From Janthinobacterium lividum (GTDB taxonomy: Bacteria; Pseudomonadota; Gammaproteobacteria; Burkholderiales; Burkholderiaceae_D): a stretch of 64,000 nt of DNA. The stretch's first letter is position 1. Each line of letters begins with the position of its first letter. Shown here piece after piece: positions 1 to 8,451 of the stretch. Made by a program: the position numbers and the translations under genes. The notes beneath the pieces were generated by a model that did no database searches, was not told the origin of the DNA, and saw only the letters and a list, made by a program, of their open reading frames with translations. Location: NCBI RefSeq assembly GCF_023509035.1, contig NZ_CP075583.1:3906001-3970000 (forward strand), in the 5' to 3' direction.

Positions 1-96
1 AAGTGGTGGCGCCATGGTGCCTGGAGTCCGGGTGTGGGTCTGTGCGCTGAGCAACTCTGCGACGATTGCTTGCCAAATTCCTGCTGGTGGGATAAA

Positions 97-112
97 TTCC
101 CATATATGGGAA
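97..112. promoter_or_regulatory. 16-bp perfect palindrome overlapping a regulator start codon
   Basis: A perfect inverted repeat (TTCCC-ATATAT-GGGAA) covers the ATG at 106 of the XRE-cupin regulator. Such a site at a regulator's own start is a plausible autorepression operator; that role is inferred. The first 96 bases of the window hold no gene that I can support. Confidence 0.45.
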
Positions 113-678
113 ATAAAGAATTGACTGATAACGATACGGAACAGCGCCTGGCGGCGCGTTTAAAGCAGTTGCGCGTGGAGCGGGGCTGGTCGCTGGATCA
201 GCTGGCCAGTGCCAGCCAGGTCAGCCGCGCCACCCTGTCGCGCCTGGAAAACGGCGAAGTCAGCCCGACCACGGTCGTGCTGGGCAAGCTGTGCGCCGCG
301 TATGGCCTGGCCATGTCGCGCCTGCTGCGCATGGTCGAGGACGATTTCCCACCCCTGCTGCTGCGGGCCCAGCAAAGCGTGTGGACGGACCCAACTGCCG
401 GTTTTATCCGCCGTTCCGTCTCGCCCCCTTCGCGCGCCTTGGCGGGTGAAGCGCTCGAATGCGAGCTGGGCGCGGGCGTGACGATCGCCTACGCTGCCTC
501 GCCGCGGCCCGGCATGGAACACCATCTGTTGCTGCAGGAAGGCAAGCTGAACGTGACCGTCGACGGTCGTTCGCACGACTTGCAAGCCGGCGACTGCCTG
601 CGCTACCAGCTACACGGCGCCAGCGCGTTTACGACGCCGCCAGACAGCGGTGTCCGCTATTTTCTCTTTCTTGTCTGA
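106..678 (+). CDS. XRE-family transcriptional regulator with C-terminal cupin domain
   Basis: The 190-residue product has an N-terminal helix-turn-helix (about residues 16-70, with the segment SLDQLASASQVSRATLSRLE) and a C-terminal beta-rich cupin region (about 115-185, around HHLLLQEGKLNV). This is the usual layout of one-domain-sensor XRE-cupin repressors such as PuuR and SutR. The ATG at 106 is preferred over an upstream in-frame codon at 34 because the HTH begins soon after it and a GGTGGGA stretch lies upstream. A GNAT acetyltransferase follows 7 bases after the stop on the same strand, so the two are probably cotranscribed. The ligand is unknown. A 16-bp palindrome over the start suggests autoregulation. 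Confidence 0.85.
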   Translation: MGNKELTDNDTEQRLAARLKQLRVERGWSLDQLASASQVSRATLSRLENGEVSPTTVVLGKLCAAYGLAMSRLLRMVEDDFPPLLLRAQQSVWTDPTAGFIRRSVSPPSRALAGEALECELGAGVTIAYAASPRPGMEHHLLLQEGKLNVTVDGRSHDLQAGDCLRYQLHGASAFTTPPDSGVRYFLFLV

Positions 679-685
679 GGTCACC

Positions 686-1210
686 ATGTCCGCATCGCTA
701 CGCCACTTTTCGTCCACCGATATTCTCGAACGCTTGCCGGAACTGGGCGCCTTGCTGCAAGACTGCGTGCACGACGGCGCCAGCATCGGTTTTATCTTGC
801 CGTTCGACACGGCGGCCAGCCAGGCGTTCTGGGTGGATAACGTGTTGCCGGCCGTCACGCGCGGCGTGCGCCTGCTGCTGGTAGCCGAGGTGGACGGGAA
901 GGTGGCCGGTGCCGTGCAGCTGGACTGGGACACCAATCCCAACCAGGCGCACCGGGCCGAAGTGCGCAAGCTGCTGGTCGCGCCCGCTTTCCGCCGGCGC
1001 GGCCTTGCGCGCCAGCTGATGCAGGCGCTGGAAGAACAGGCGCGCCTCTTGCCGCGCAGCCTGCTGACCCTGGATACGCGCAGCAGCGACCATGCCGAAC
1101 CGTTGTATTTGTCGCTCGGCTACGTGGTGGCGGGCAGCATCCCCGGCTATGCGCTGGCGCCGGCCGGCGACCGGCTGGACGCCACCACCATCATGTACAG
1201 GCAGCTATAG
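686..1210 (+). CDS. GNAT family N-acetyltransferase
   Basis: The 174-residue protein has the GNAT acetyl-CoA binding motif A: a hydrophobic strand ending in VRKLLVAP followed by the pyrophosphate loop FRRRGLARQLM (about residues 95-115). A C-terminal LYLSLGYVVAGSIPGYAL strand matches motif B. It should transfer an acetyl group to an unknown amine in the cytoplasm. The start at 686 has a TGAGG ribosome site 7 bases upstream; an earlier in-frame ATG at 650 lies inside the preceding regulator and lacks one. Its tight linkage to the XRE-cupin gene suggests joint control. Confidence 0.88.
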   Translation: MSASLRHFSSTDILERLPELGALLQDCVHDGASIGFILPFDTAASQAFWVDNVLPAVTRGVRLLLVAEVDGKVAGAVQLDWDTNPNQAHRAEVRKLLVAPAFRRRGLARQLMQALEEQARLLPRSLLTLDTRSSDHAEPLYLSLGYVVAGSIPGYALAPAGDRLDATTIMYRQL

Positions 1211-1230
1211 CGACTCTATGGCGGGGGAAC

Positions 1231-2619
1231 TCAGGCTTTCAGTCGCGTTCTAACGCTTGCGGCGGGCAGGGTTGTCGGCGCGGTGACGATGTGCGGGGCG
1301 TGTGCGGCCACCAGGCTGATGCCGTGCGGCGCCTGGGCAGGTGCCTGGTCACGGCTCAGCTTGAAGATGTCGACCGTGCCCGACAGTCGCGTGGCGCGCT
1401 GCTGCATGCCGGCCGCCGCCGTCGATGCCTGCTCCACCAGGGCCGCGTTTTGCTGCGTGACCTGTTCCATCTGCACGATGGCGGCATTGACTTGTTCGAT
1501 GCCGGACAATTGCTCGCCGCTGGCCATGCTGATTTCGCCCATGATGCCCGTTACGCGGTGCACGCTGGCCACAATCTCGCGCATGGTGGCGCCGGCAGTG
1601 TCGACCAGGCGCGCGCCTGCGTCGACACGCTCCACGGAGTCGCCGATCAATTGCTTGATTTCCTTCGCCGCACCGGCTGAGCGTTGTGCCAGGGTACGGA
1701 CTTCAGCGGCCACGACGGCAAAACCGCGCCCTTGTTCGCCGGCCCGTGCCGCTTCCACGGCCGCGTTCAAGGCCAGGATATTCGTCTGGAAGGCGATGGC
1801 GTCGATGGCGCCGATGATGTCAACGATTTTTTTCGACGAAGCGTTGATCGAGCTCATGGTGTCGACCACTTGCGCCACCACCGTGCCCCCTTTGCCGGCC
1901 ACTGCGGCGGCAGATTGCGCCAACTGATTGGCTTGCCGTGCGTTATCGGCATTTTGCTTGACGGTGCCAGTCAGCTCTTCCATCGAGGCGGCCGTGCGCT
2001 CCAGCGAGCTGGCTTGCGCCTGCGTGCGCTGCGACAAGTCCTGGTTGCCAGCCGCAATCTCGATTGACGCGCCCGCGATGTCGTGTGTGCCGCCGCGCAC
2101 CTCGCCCACGATATTGATCAAGCTGGCATTCATGTCTTTCAGGGCCTGTAGCAATTGCCCCACTTCATCACGAGAATCGACGTGAATATGCTCGCTCAAG
2201 TCGCCACCAGCCACCTTGCGCGCCACTTTGACGGCATGCCGCAAAGGTCGCACGATGCCGCTGCTGATGAACCAGGCCGTCGCCAGGCTCAACACGCCTC
2301 CGACCAGGCCCAGCGCAATGATCAGCACGCTGGTATCGTGCGCGCGGGCCATGGCCGCCTCGGCCGCCGTACGCATCTGCGCCGATTGTGTGGCGATCTG
2401 CTGGTCGAGCTCGAGCTGGGCAGGCTGTTCTTGCGTGGTGTTGCGTGTAGCCTGCAATTGCGCGATGCGCGCATAGCGCTGGTTCACGCTGCTGTCGATT
2501 TCCCCGCTCACGGTCGATAACTGCCACGTGCCGATGACCACCACCACGGCCAGTAAAAGCGAAGTGAGCAAAAAGCCTGTGGTCAGGCGTACACCGATAC
2601 GTATGTTTGAAATATTCAT
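1231..2619 (-). CDS. Methyl-accepting chemotaxis protein with a very short periplasmic region
   Basis: The 462-residue chemoreceptor has TM1 at about 12-33, a periplasmic stretch of only about 60 residues, TM2 at about 97-119, HAMP at about 120-172 and an MCP signalling domain to about 430. The near-invariant hairpin tip is present ([20 protein letters not shown], continuing [18 protein letters not shown]). Usual four-helix-bundle receptors have about 150 periplasmic residues, so this one can hold only about half a bundle and may sense membrane state or a partner protein instead. No C-terminal CheR/CheB tether pentapeptide is evident. It stands alone with no che genes nearby. Confidence 0.93.
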   Translation of the reverse strand: MNISNIRIGVRLTTGFLLTSLLLAVVVVIGTWQLSTVSGEIDSSVNQRYARIAQLQATRNTTQEQPAQLELDQQIATQSAQMRTAAEAAMARAHDTSVLIIALGLVGGVLSLATAWFISSGIVRPLRHAVKVARKVAGGDLSEHIHVDSRDEVGQLLQALKDMNASLINIVGEVRGGTHDIAGASIEIAAGNQDLSQRTQAQASSLERTAASMEELTGTVKQNADNARQANQLAQSAAAVAGKGGTVVAQVVDTMSSINASSKKIVDIIGAIDAIAFQTNILALNAAVEAARAGEQGRGFAVVAAEVRTLAQRSAGAAKEIKQLIGDSVERVDAGARLVDTAGATMREIVASVHRVTGIMGEISMASGEQLSGIEQVNAAIVQMEQVTQQNAALVEQASTAAAGMQQRATRLSGTVDIFKLSRDQAPAQAPHGISLVAAHAPHIVTAPTTLPAASVRTRLKA

Positions 2620-2974
2620 GTCCCCTCAGCTGTTGTCCCATGGTGGCCGTTTTCCATGCCTGCGGCATGGCGCGGCGCCTGTCCCCTGAAGTTGCCGGGG
2701 TGAAATGAGTGTAGCAGCGCGGTACTAAGTAATCTATAAATATTTCCATATTGGAATTAGTCACTGCTTGTTTGGCAACAGCAGCAACTTCCATAGAAAT
2801 GCATCGCCTCTTTGCCTGGCGCCTGGCTTGTTGCCAGATAAAATCACCCGCCTGATTACAGACTCGTCCTACCTCGCTCCCGGGCATTATCCGACTGGCG
2901 TATACCGGTGCTGCGCCTACACTGTTTATTGCACAGACCCGAAGGCGGGTCCTTTCTACTTACAGGAGGCTGAT
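2620..2974. other. Intergenic region between the divergent chemoreceptor and DUF378 genes
   Basis: This is a 355-base gap. It has an AT-richer centre near 2730-2770 and a small CCCG/CGGG hairpin at about 2939-2950 just before the ribosome site of the DUF378 gene. I see no convincing flagellar-type promoter for the chemoreceptor and no RNA gene. Confidence 0.4.
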
Positions 2975-3238
2975 ATGGCGAATATCCAGGCAGGATCGGA
3001 CGGTGCGGCAAACGAGGAAATGACGGCCAAGCGCTTGAACGTGGTCGACTGGATCTCCATGATCCTGCTGATCGTGGGTGGCTTGAACTGGGCGCTGGTG
3101 GGCTTGTTTGATATTGATATCGTGGCCCGCATCCTCGGCGCCATGTCGACGGCGTCGCGCGGCGTGTACGTGCTGGTGGGGCTGGCGGCGCTGTATTCCA
3201 TCTATCTGTGCGTGCGCAAGCTGCCAGCCAAGCCCTAA
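2975..3238 (+). CDS. DUF378 family small membrane protein
   Basis: The 87-residue protein has a polar N-terminus followed by two predicted membrane helices. The first contains WISMILLIVGGLNWALVGLF and the second VYVLVGLAALYSIYL. The VGGLNWALVGLF segment is the signature of DUF378 (YuzA-like) inner-membrane proteins, whose function is unknown. The ATG at 2975 sits 5 bases after a strong AGGAGG site, which rules out the longer upstream in-frame extension. A second small gene follows 9 bases after its stop and is likely cotranscribed. Confidence 0.85.
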   Translation: MANIQAGSDGAANEEMTAKRLNVVDWISMILLIVGGLNWALVGLFDIDIVARILGAMSTASRGVYVLVGLAALYSIYLCVRKLPAKP

Positions 3239-3247
3239 GGGAAGCAT

Positions 3248-3598
3248 ATGCCTGTCGGTGCCAATACCCGGCGCGAACGCGAATTCAAGAAGCTGGAACG
3301 GGATTTCAGGCAGGAAGGACGCTACCCGGGCCGTGAGGAAGAAGTCGCGGCCCGCATCGTGAACAAGCAAAGGGCGCAGGCGGGTGAAATCCGGGCGGCG
3401 CAGCAGCGGAAAAGTGCCGGCAGCCTGGCCTCGAGTGCACTAGCGTCAGATTTGCCCATCGCCGGCTACCAGCATTTGACGGTGGCGCAGATCCGCGACA
3501 AGCTGGGCGGCCTGTCTGTTGCACAGCGCCAGCGCCTGCGCGACTATGAAGCGGCGCACAAGAAGCGCAAGGGCGTGCTGCAAGCGCTGGAGGTTTGA
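3248..3598 (+). CDS. Small basic protein of the type often labelled plasmid stabilisation protein
   Basis: The 116-residue, highly charged protein has an Arg/Glu/Lys-rich helical first half and a compact C-terminus reading GYQHLTVAQIRDKLGGLS followed by RLRDYEAAHKKRKGVLQALE. I recall this C-terminal pattern from chromosomal stress-related proteins that databases label as plasmid stabilisation proteins; the label has no mechanistic basis that I know of. The C-terminal part resembles a small helical nucleic-acid binding fold (Rho-N/SAP-like), which is an inference. It lies 9 bases downstream of the DUF378 gene. Confidence 0.7.
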   Translation: MPVGANTRREREFKKLERDFRQEGRYPGREEEVAARIVNKQRAQAGEIRAAQQRKSAGSLASSALASDLPIAGYQHLTVAQIRDKLGGLSVAQRQRLRDYEAAHKKRKGVLQALEV

Positions 3599-3747
3599 TC
3601 TGGTGTCATGGACTTGAGGCGCTTTGCCTAGCTGCATGCCTGATGACGTGTGAAGGGCGGCCAGTGCACGGCCAGCTTCCTTGCCAGCAGGAGCGTGGGT
3701 GCATGCCTTGTTGGTGCAGACCTTATTCCTGCGCTAAGTGGCGGTGC

Positions 3748-4155
3748 TTATTGCGTGCGCAGGTAGGCCAGCAAATCGGCCACTTGCTGCGCATTGCCGA
3801 TGCCCCAGAAGCGCATGTTATTGCCGGGAATGAAATCGCTCGGTGCTTTCAGGAAGCCGGCCAGGTTTTGCTCGGTCCAGACGATATTCGCGTTTTTCAT
3901 GGCCGCCGAGTATTTATAGTCGGTGGTGGCACCGGCCTTGCGGCCGATCACGCCCGTCAGCTTGGGGCCAAAGCCGCCGCGCGCCGATGGCCCCACCTGG
4001 TGGCAGGAGGCGCACTTGCGAAACGCGGCTTTGCCCGCTTCGGCATTTCCCGTGAGGACGGCAGGAGCGGCTGCCTGTGCGGCGGCTACCGACGCCAGCA
4101 GCAAGGCTGCAACGGCAAGAGTAGGGGACCAGAGAAAAAGAAATGGGTATGTCAT
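3748..4155 (-). CDS. Periplasmic class I cytochrome c
   Basis: The 135-residue protein has a Sec signal peptide (about 1-30, ending AAQAAA) and one haem c site, C48-A-S-C51-H52. The likely axial methionine is M114 in GNNMRFWGI. The spacing and the GFGPKLTGVIGRKAG segment match small soluble c2/c552-type electron carriers. It should shuttle electrons between periplasmic redox enzymes. It is a single gene with no oxidase or maturation genes nearby. The 149-base gap before it (3599-3747) appears empty. Confidence 0.9.
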   Translation of the reverse strand: MTYPFLFLWSPTLAVAALLLASVAAAQAAAPAVLTGNAEAGKAAFRKCASCHQVGPSARGGFGPKLTGVIGRKAGATTDYKYSAAMKNANIVWTEQNLAGFLKAPSDFIPGNNMRFWGIGNAQQVADLLAYLRTQ

Positions 4156-4285
4156 CGGTGAGGCGGAAGTGCGCGATATGGCAAGGGATGGCGCATTTTA
4201 CAGGCCGGCATCAAAAACTGCCCGCCAGCTGCGCAGCCATGCCAGGCAGCGCGGCAGGAAGCGGCAGAGGATGGAATGAATACCG

Positions 4286-5165
4286 CTAGCGCTTGCCGCC
4301 CTGTGCGCCGAGTGCCGCCATGGCCGACGCGAACACGATGCAGGCGATGGCCAGCCACTGGGTCAGGCTCAGCAGTTCTCCCAGCACGGCCATGGCGGCC
4401 AGCGCGCTGACGGCTGGCGCCGCGCTGCTGAACATGCCGAACACGCCTTGCGGCAAGCGGCGCAGGGCAAAAATTTCCAGCGAATACGGCAGGGCGCTGG
4501 ACAGCATGGCAATGGCCAGGCCCATCAAGGCAATAGATGGCGCCAGCAAGGCCGTGCCCGAATACGCGACGCCGATGGGCACCGTCACCATGGCCGCCAC
4601 CGTCATGCCCCAAGCCACGGCTTGCCCGCCTTGCAAGGTCGAGGCGCGCTTGCCGAAGATGATATACAGCGCCCAGCACAGCGCCGCCCCCAGCGCATAC
4701 GCCACGCCGACGGGGTCCAGGCTGCCGGGGCTGCCTTGCAAGGGCAGCAGTAAATATAACCCGAACACGGCGCAGGCTACCGCCAGCAAATCGCGGGGCC
4801 GGCGCGATGACAGCATGGCCACGGCCAACGGCCCCGTCACCTCGATGGCCACGGCGATGCCAATCGGTATCAGCGCAAACGCCCGGTAAATCAGCAAGTT
4901 CATCAGCCCCAGTACGGAACCGTAGACCAGCAAGTTCAGCACATCCTTGCGCGTCAGGCGATAGCGCCACGGCCGGAAGATCGCCAGCAGGATCAGCGCC
5001 GAAAACCCCACGCGATATGCCGTAATCCCTTCGACCCCGATGACAGGAAACAGATTCTTCGCAATCGCCGCCCCCAGATTGACGGAAATCTGCCCTCCCA
5101 GTACGGCCAGGGATGGGAGCAGGATGCTGTCGGGGGAGGGAAGAGGTCGAGGCGGGGGAGGTCAT
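4286..5165 (-). CDS. RhtA-like DMT/EamA exporter, apparent frameshift near the N-terminus
   Basis: Ten-helix drug/metabolite transporter with EamA repeats, closest in motif to the threonine/homoserine exporter RhtA (ITALRV-like, then EVTGPLAVAMLSSRRPRDLL, then ALPYSLEIFALRRLP). The open frame has no ordinary start upstream of a GTG at 5011, yet homologous sequence (PSLAVLGGQISVNLGAAIAK) continues in frame back to about 5131. An ATG at 5165 reading MTSPASTSSLP joins it if one base is removed from the G run at 5132-5136; an ATG at 5175 joins it if one base is added. The shift is more likely a homopolymer sequencing error than decay. The substrate is inferred. Confidence 0.8.
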
Positions 5166-5392
5166 GGGACGCCATTTTAATATGCCTGAAGCTGCCAGTC
5201 GCTGGCAGATTGGTAAGCTGGGGAGATTTAACTGGGCAGTTGCTGACATGACTGGTGCATCGCGGCTACTTTTTCGACATCATGTTGCGAAATACGCTAC
5301 AGTTGTAGAATCGTTTGCTTAGTGGTCAGAAGCCGCAGTTCCTAATCGAACAGCCTTTACCATTGTGAGTCTTAACACTTTCGGGAGCCACC

Positions 5393-5593
5393 ATGCAAAT
5401 GGTCCGAGTAAATTCCAGTGCCATTGTTGTGATTGGTTACGACGAGCAAACAGCTCGCATGCGTATCTAATTCCAGCAAGGGCATAGTTATGATTTTTGC
5501 CGAGTACCTTTAAATGTGCACGCTGCGTTCATGCGTACCTACTCCAAGGGTACTTACTACAATGAGCACATCAAAAACTGCTACCAATTCTAA
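5393..5593 (+). pseudogene. KTSC-domain gene interrupted by an in-frame stop
   Basis: From the ATG at 5393 the frame reads a KTSC domain: VNSSAIVVIGYDEQ, then TARMRI, a TAA at 5468-5470, then FQQGHSYDF and YSKGTYYNEHIKNCYQF, ending at a second TAA at 5591-5593. Both halves stay in the same frame, so a single substitution created the stop. A GGGAG ribosome site lies at about 5383. KTSC proteins are small (about 65-70 residues), often near phage or DNA-processing genes, and the domain has been linked to nucleic-acid functions. This copy should give only a 25-residue fragment unless the stop is read through or is a sequencing error. Confidence 0.75.
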
Positions 5594-5724
5594 TCGGTAT
5601 TTTGCCAAAAAGAGTCAGCAATCGGCCAAAAGCCGACATTCAAATGCTTGTGCGGTTTTTTATTTTTATTTTAGCTGTATCGACATTCAGAAAAATTGGA
5701 ATTTCACATGAAAGGAACCATTCA

Positions 5725-6723
5725 ATGGATTTCCGTGTAATCGCAAAATCCTATAATTCCTACGGCGGTCACACAACGTTGTCTCCGATTGGAGATTTTC
5801 TTCTGGCGGGAGGTGGCAGTTTTGGAGACGCGATTAAGGAAATTTCAATCACGCTTCACTTTAGGGACTCTGGCCCGGCAAAGAAGACGTTGGAATCTCT
5901 CTTGGAAACGCACAACAATTTCCGGTTAACGCTACCTAAGGTCACTTATCGAAGAGCAAAGAGCAAGGTCGAGATCGTTATCGCTAGCGAATTGATGGAA
6001 GGTCGGGACTGGACGCATTCTTCAACATTGTCTTTGCCACTTTTTAAAGCAGGTGTTGATGAAGTCATAAATGCATTAGGACTATTGAGAACACGACTGA
6101 AGCGCACCGATGATTTTAACTTGGAGAAATTTCTAGACCACTGTGAAGCTGCCAAGAAAAGCGTCCCGAATTCGGAGAAAGCTCTTCAAATCCTTGCATC
6201 TGAGCTGAAGGCAGCAGCACAAGCCAAGCATGATGGAATATCACCTTGGGAGAAGTTGGGAATTGATTGGGAGGACTTTCATCCCAAAGCACGCGAAATT
6301 TTAGATGATCCATTTTTTTGGAACTGCACGGATGATTTCTCGCCGAACGGCAATGATACTGGAGCTAATCTTCTGGAGAGCTATCGCGATTGGCACAAGA
6401 CTCACAAGGACGTAATGCCAATTCGATTCCTTGAGAAACTTGCAAAGCAGTGGGGATACTCCGACATAGACGCCATGGACGATGATGTTCGCTGCGAAGC
6501 GTCGATTGCTCTCGCATTTGCGGATATAAAGTTAAGAGCGGCATGCGACCAACAGGCGCGACAACTGGCATTAGACTCTATTGGGCAGCAAAGAACTCAG
6601 GCGCTGGCCGATGGGGACTGGTCTCATCGCGAAGAAAAGCTAAATGCTTTAAATCAGATCGAAGCAAAGTTGAAGCAAATGGATGACACCATGATGCATT
6701 TGCGCGCTGAAGGGCACCTATAA
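5725..6723 (+). CDS. Unrecognised 332-residue protein with a possible YfeS-like C-terminal region
   Basis: I do not recognise the N-terminal half (about 1-150), which is a mixed alpha/beta, probably cytoplasmic segment without signal peptide or membrane helix. The region from about 185 onward (WEKLGIDWEDFHPKAREILD, then FFWNCTDDFSPNGNDTGANL) resembles what I remember of the uncharacterised YfeS family, in which a Trp-rich, aspartate-rich motif is followed by a helical tail. That match is from memory and not certain. The ATG at 5725 has an AAAGGAACC ribosome site; the upstream in-frame ATGs lie in AT-rich sequence without one. It is the first intact gene of the AT-rich island. Confidence 0.65.
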   Translation: MDFRVIAKSYNSYGGHTTLSPIGDFLLAGGGSFGDAIKEISITLHFRDSGPAKKTLESLLETHNNFRLTLPKVTYRRAKSKVEIVIASELMEGRDWTHSSTLSLPLFKAGVDEVINALGLLRTRLKRTDDFNLEKFLDHCEAAKKSVPNSEKALQILASELKAAAQAKHDGISPWEKLGIDWEDFHPKAREILDDPFFWNCTDDFSPNGNDTGANLLESYRDWHKTHKDVMPIRFLEKLAKQWGYSDIDAMDDDVRCEASIALAFADIKLRAACDQQARQLALDSIGQQRTQALADGDWSHREEKLNALNQIEAKLKQMDDTMMHLRAEGHL

Positions 6724-6785
6724 CTTTGACGTTCAAATTAACTTCGAGCGGCAGCAATGGGGTGGCACCTGCCAACGACGGCACC

Positions 6786-6800
6786 CGGCTAGAAGCGGAC
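6786..6800 (+). repeat. Copy A of an island intergenic repeat
   Basis: The 15-base core CGGCTAGAAGCGGAC lies in the spacer before the gene at 6836. It matches copy B (7325-7339) at 14 of 15 positions, and its last nine bases recur at 8485-8493. The upstream stretch CAACGACGGCA is shared with the spacer at about 7757-7767, whose following sequence is a degenerate version of the core. Confidence 0.5.
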
Positions 6801-6835
6801 GTAACGTTTCCTTCGACAAACCACATTCCTAACGT

Positions 6836-7288
6836 ATGAGTTATTCAATTCAAGCCATTATCGCTAAGCAAGGGACTTTTGCTAAGGAGCTTCCCGATGG
6901 CATGGTGGTGCTCCAGCTCGATTGTGGAGTAGAAATGATTCCGCTTGGGAGCAAGGCACGAAAAATCTACGGGATTCCTTTTTTGCCGCTGACAGATGAG
7001 GGTAGCGAAGAGCTACCGTCGCCCCTACAGAATATATGTTCCACGCTTGGCGCTCACGGGCCAGTTGCAGATATCGAAGCGGAGTTCTTCGGTGGAAGTG
7101 GCACGCAAGCTCACGTGTTGATTCCAGGGCAAGACGCCGATACGCTCGTCGCCGTTTCAGAGGACGTCATCAATCAGGCGCTTGGCTGGCTTGGTGTACA
7201 GCCTCTCGATAGTCAAGATCAGTTTGATACAGTTGGGCTTAACAAGCATCGAGAAACCGATTCGTGGATTGTCGGCAGCCATCCTTAA
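6836..7288 (+). CDS. Hypothetical protein in accessory island
   Basis: The product is a soluble 150-residue protein with no signal peptide or membrane helix. It opens MSYSIQAIIAKQGTF and contains the motif FFGGSGTQAHVL at about residues 84-96, with acidic residues preceding it. I recall the pairing of an IPFLPLTDE motif with the FFGG.GTQ motif from small orphan proteins in other proteobacteria, but I know no function; an immunity-type role is only a guess. It lies 112 bases after the preceding gene and shares its strand and low GC. The RBS is weak. Confidence 0.6.
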   Translation: MSYSIQAIIAKQGTFAKELPDGMVVLQLDCGVEMIPLGSKARKIYGIPFLPLTDEGSEELPSPLQNICSTLGAHGPVADIEAEFFGGSGTQAHVLIPGQDADTLVAVSEDVINQALGWLGVQPLDSQDQFDTVGLNKHRETDSWIVGSHP

Positions 7289-7324
7289 CATCTGCAACGG
7301 AGGGAACCTTGCAACTACAGCAGG

Positions 7325-7339
7325 CGGCCAGAAGCGGAC
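7325..7339 (+). repeat. Copy B of an island intergenic repeat
   Basis: CGGCCAGAAGCGGAC lies in the spacer between the genes ending at 7288 and starting at 7375. It differs from copy A at one base. Both copies lie about 35-50 bases before the next start codon. Confidence 0.5.
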
Positions 7340-7374
7340 AATCAAAAGTTCAGACACTATCTATAAGGAAAATC

Positions 7375-7623
7375 ATGCTTCAACTGCGTCCCAATTGCGA
7401 GTGCTGCGACAAAAATCTTCCGCCCGAATCCACCGAAGCTCTCATCTGTTCCTTCGAGTGCACATTCTGCACAGCGTGTGCCATTTCTATCCTTGAAGGT
7501 ACTTGTCCAAACTGCGGCGGTGAATTGCTTGCTCGACCTCGGCGTCCATTGGCGAAACTTGCTAACAGCCCGGCTTCTACGCAGCGCATTTACAAACCAG
7601 CTGGTTGCGAGAAGGCGGCCTGA
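7375..7623 (+). CDS. DUF1272 zinc-ribbon-like protein
   Basis: The 82-residue protein has the DUF1272 pattern: LRPNCECCDKNLP near the start, then FECTFCTACA, then CPNCGGEL, followed by a basic tail. The paired cysteines (about residues 7, 9, 10, 26, 29, 32, 43 and 46) should bind zinc. The function of the family is unknown; nucleic-acid or protein binding is likely from the ribbon fold. The ATG at 7375 has an AAGGAAA site upstream. It is part of the same-strand run of island genes. Confidence 0.85.
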   Translation: MLQLRPNCECCDKNLPPESTEALICSFECTFCTACAISILEGTCPNCGGELLARPRRPLAKLANSPASTQRIYKPAGCEKAA

Positions 7624-7848
7624 TGTTCGTCCTCACATCACTTTCAATCGACCAGTCTTCGTCCGATCTTTTTTGAAAGAACGGGTGCACGAGGTTGCCA
7701 CGCAGTGCCCAAGCAGGTGCAGCGCAACCTTAATGCCCGCGTTGGGGCAAGCTGTCAACGACGGCAACCGGCCAAAACCAGTCGTTCAACTAGCAGTATC
7801 GATTCGACTTCTGATCAGAACGCCCCCGCCAGTGCGATTTATCCTGCA

Positions 7849-8451
7849 ATGAAAGCTACCATGCCCGGCATAGCAATTGAACTCAATGGCAGTCACTTCA
7901 TAACAATCGACCTTGCGGGAATGGATGTCGTAGATGTATCTGTGCATGGTGCGCTCGATCAAGCGCCGAAAGCAGTGCTGGATGCACACGGTGGCAATTA
8001 CTCTGATGGGGGATGCGGCCATTTGATTTGGGTCGCCGAACAGTCAATTTTTCCCGGCGAGGCGTTGAGCGTGAAGCTGATCGCGGCATGCGGCATTACC
8101 GCACGCGGCCGGACAATTCAAGAGCTATACCCGGATGACGAGCCGGTCTCCCAGGCAGATTTCACAATAAGTGAGGAAATGGCTGTAGAAATACGGGCCC
8201 GTCCAAGACTGCATGAGGCATTTTCCGTGGAGGCCGCGACCTCAAATGGCCAACTGGCGGCAGCGATCAGTAATGAGCTCAATACGAGTTTCACCTTTGG
8301 CGTCTTATGGGATTTCACACGCCCAAATCAGGCACGCGTTCGTCTAACTACGCATTGCCTTGACGACGTGCTTGCACGCAAGGCGGGCACCAACCACTTA
8401 GAAGCCGTTCTTTCGCTCGGCGACAGTGCCTCGTTTTCTCTGAATTCATAA
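7849..8451 (+). CDS. Hypothetical protein in accessory island
   Basis: The product is an acidic, soluble protein of about 200 residues that I do not recognise. It has no signal peptide or membrane segment. The sequence is beta-rich (for example FITIDLAGMDVVDVSVHG and SFTFGVLWDFTRP), which would suit a binding domain. The start is uncertain: ATGs at 7849 and 7861 are both possible, and neither has a clear ribosome site. The longer frame back to 7705 looks like spacer sequence. The 225-base spacer before it (7624-7848) holds a degenerate island repeat and no gene. Confidence 0.55.
   Translation: MKATMPGIAIELNGSHFITIDLAGMDVVDVSVHGALDQAPKAVLDAHGGNYSDGGCGHLIWVAEQSIFPGEALSVKLIAACGITARGRTIQELYPDDEPVSQADFTISEEMAVEIRARPRLHEAFSVEAATSNGQLAAAISNELNTSFTFGVLWDFTRPNQARVRLTTHCLDDVLARKAGTNHLEAVLSLGDSASFSLNS

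Noticed and set aside
5468..5470. Recoded stop (selenocysteine-type) in the KTSC gene
   Set aside because: The codon is TAA, which is not used for selenocysteine or pyrrolysine; decay or error is likelier.
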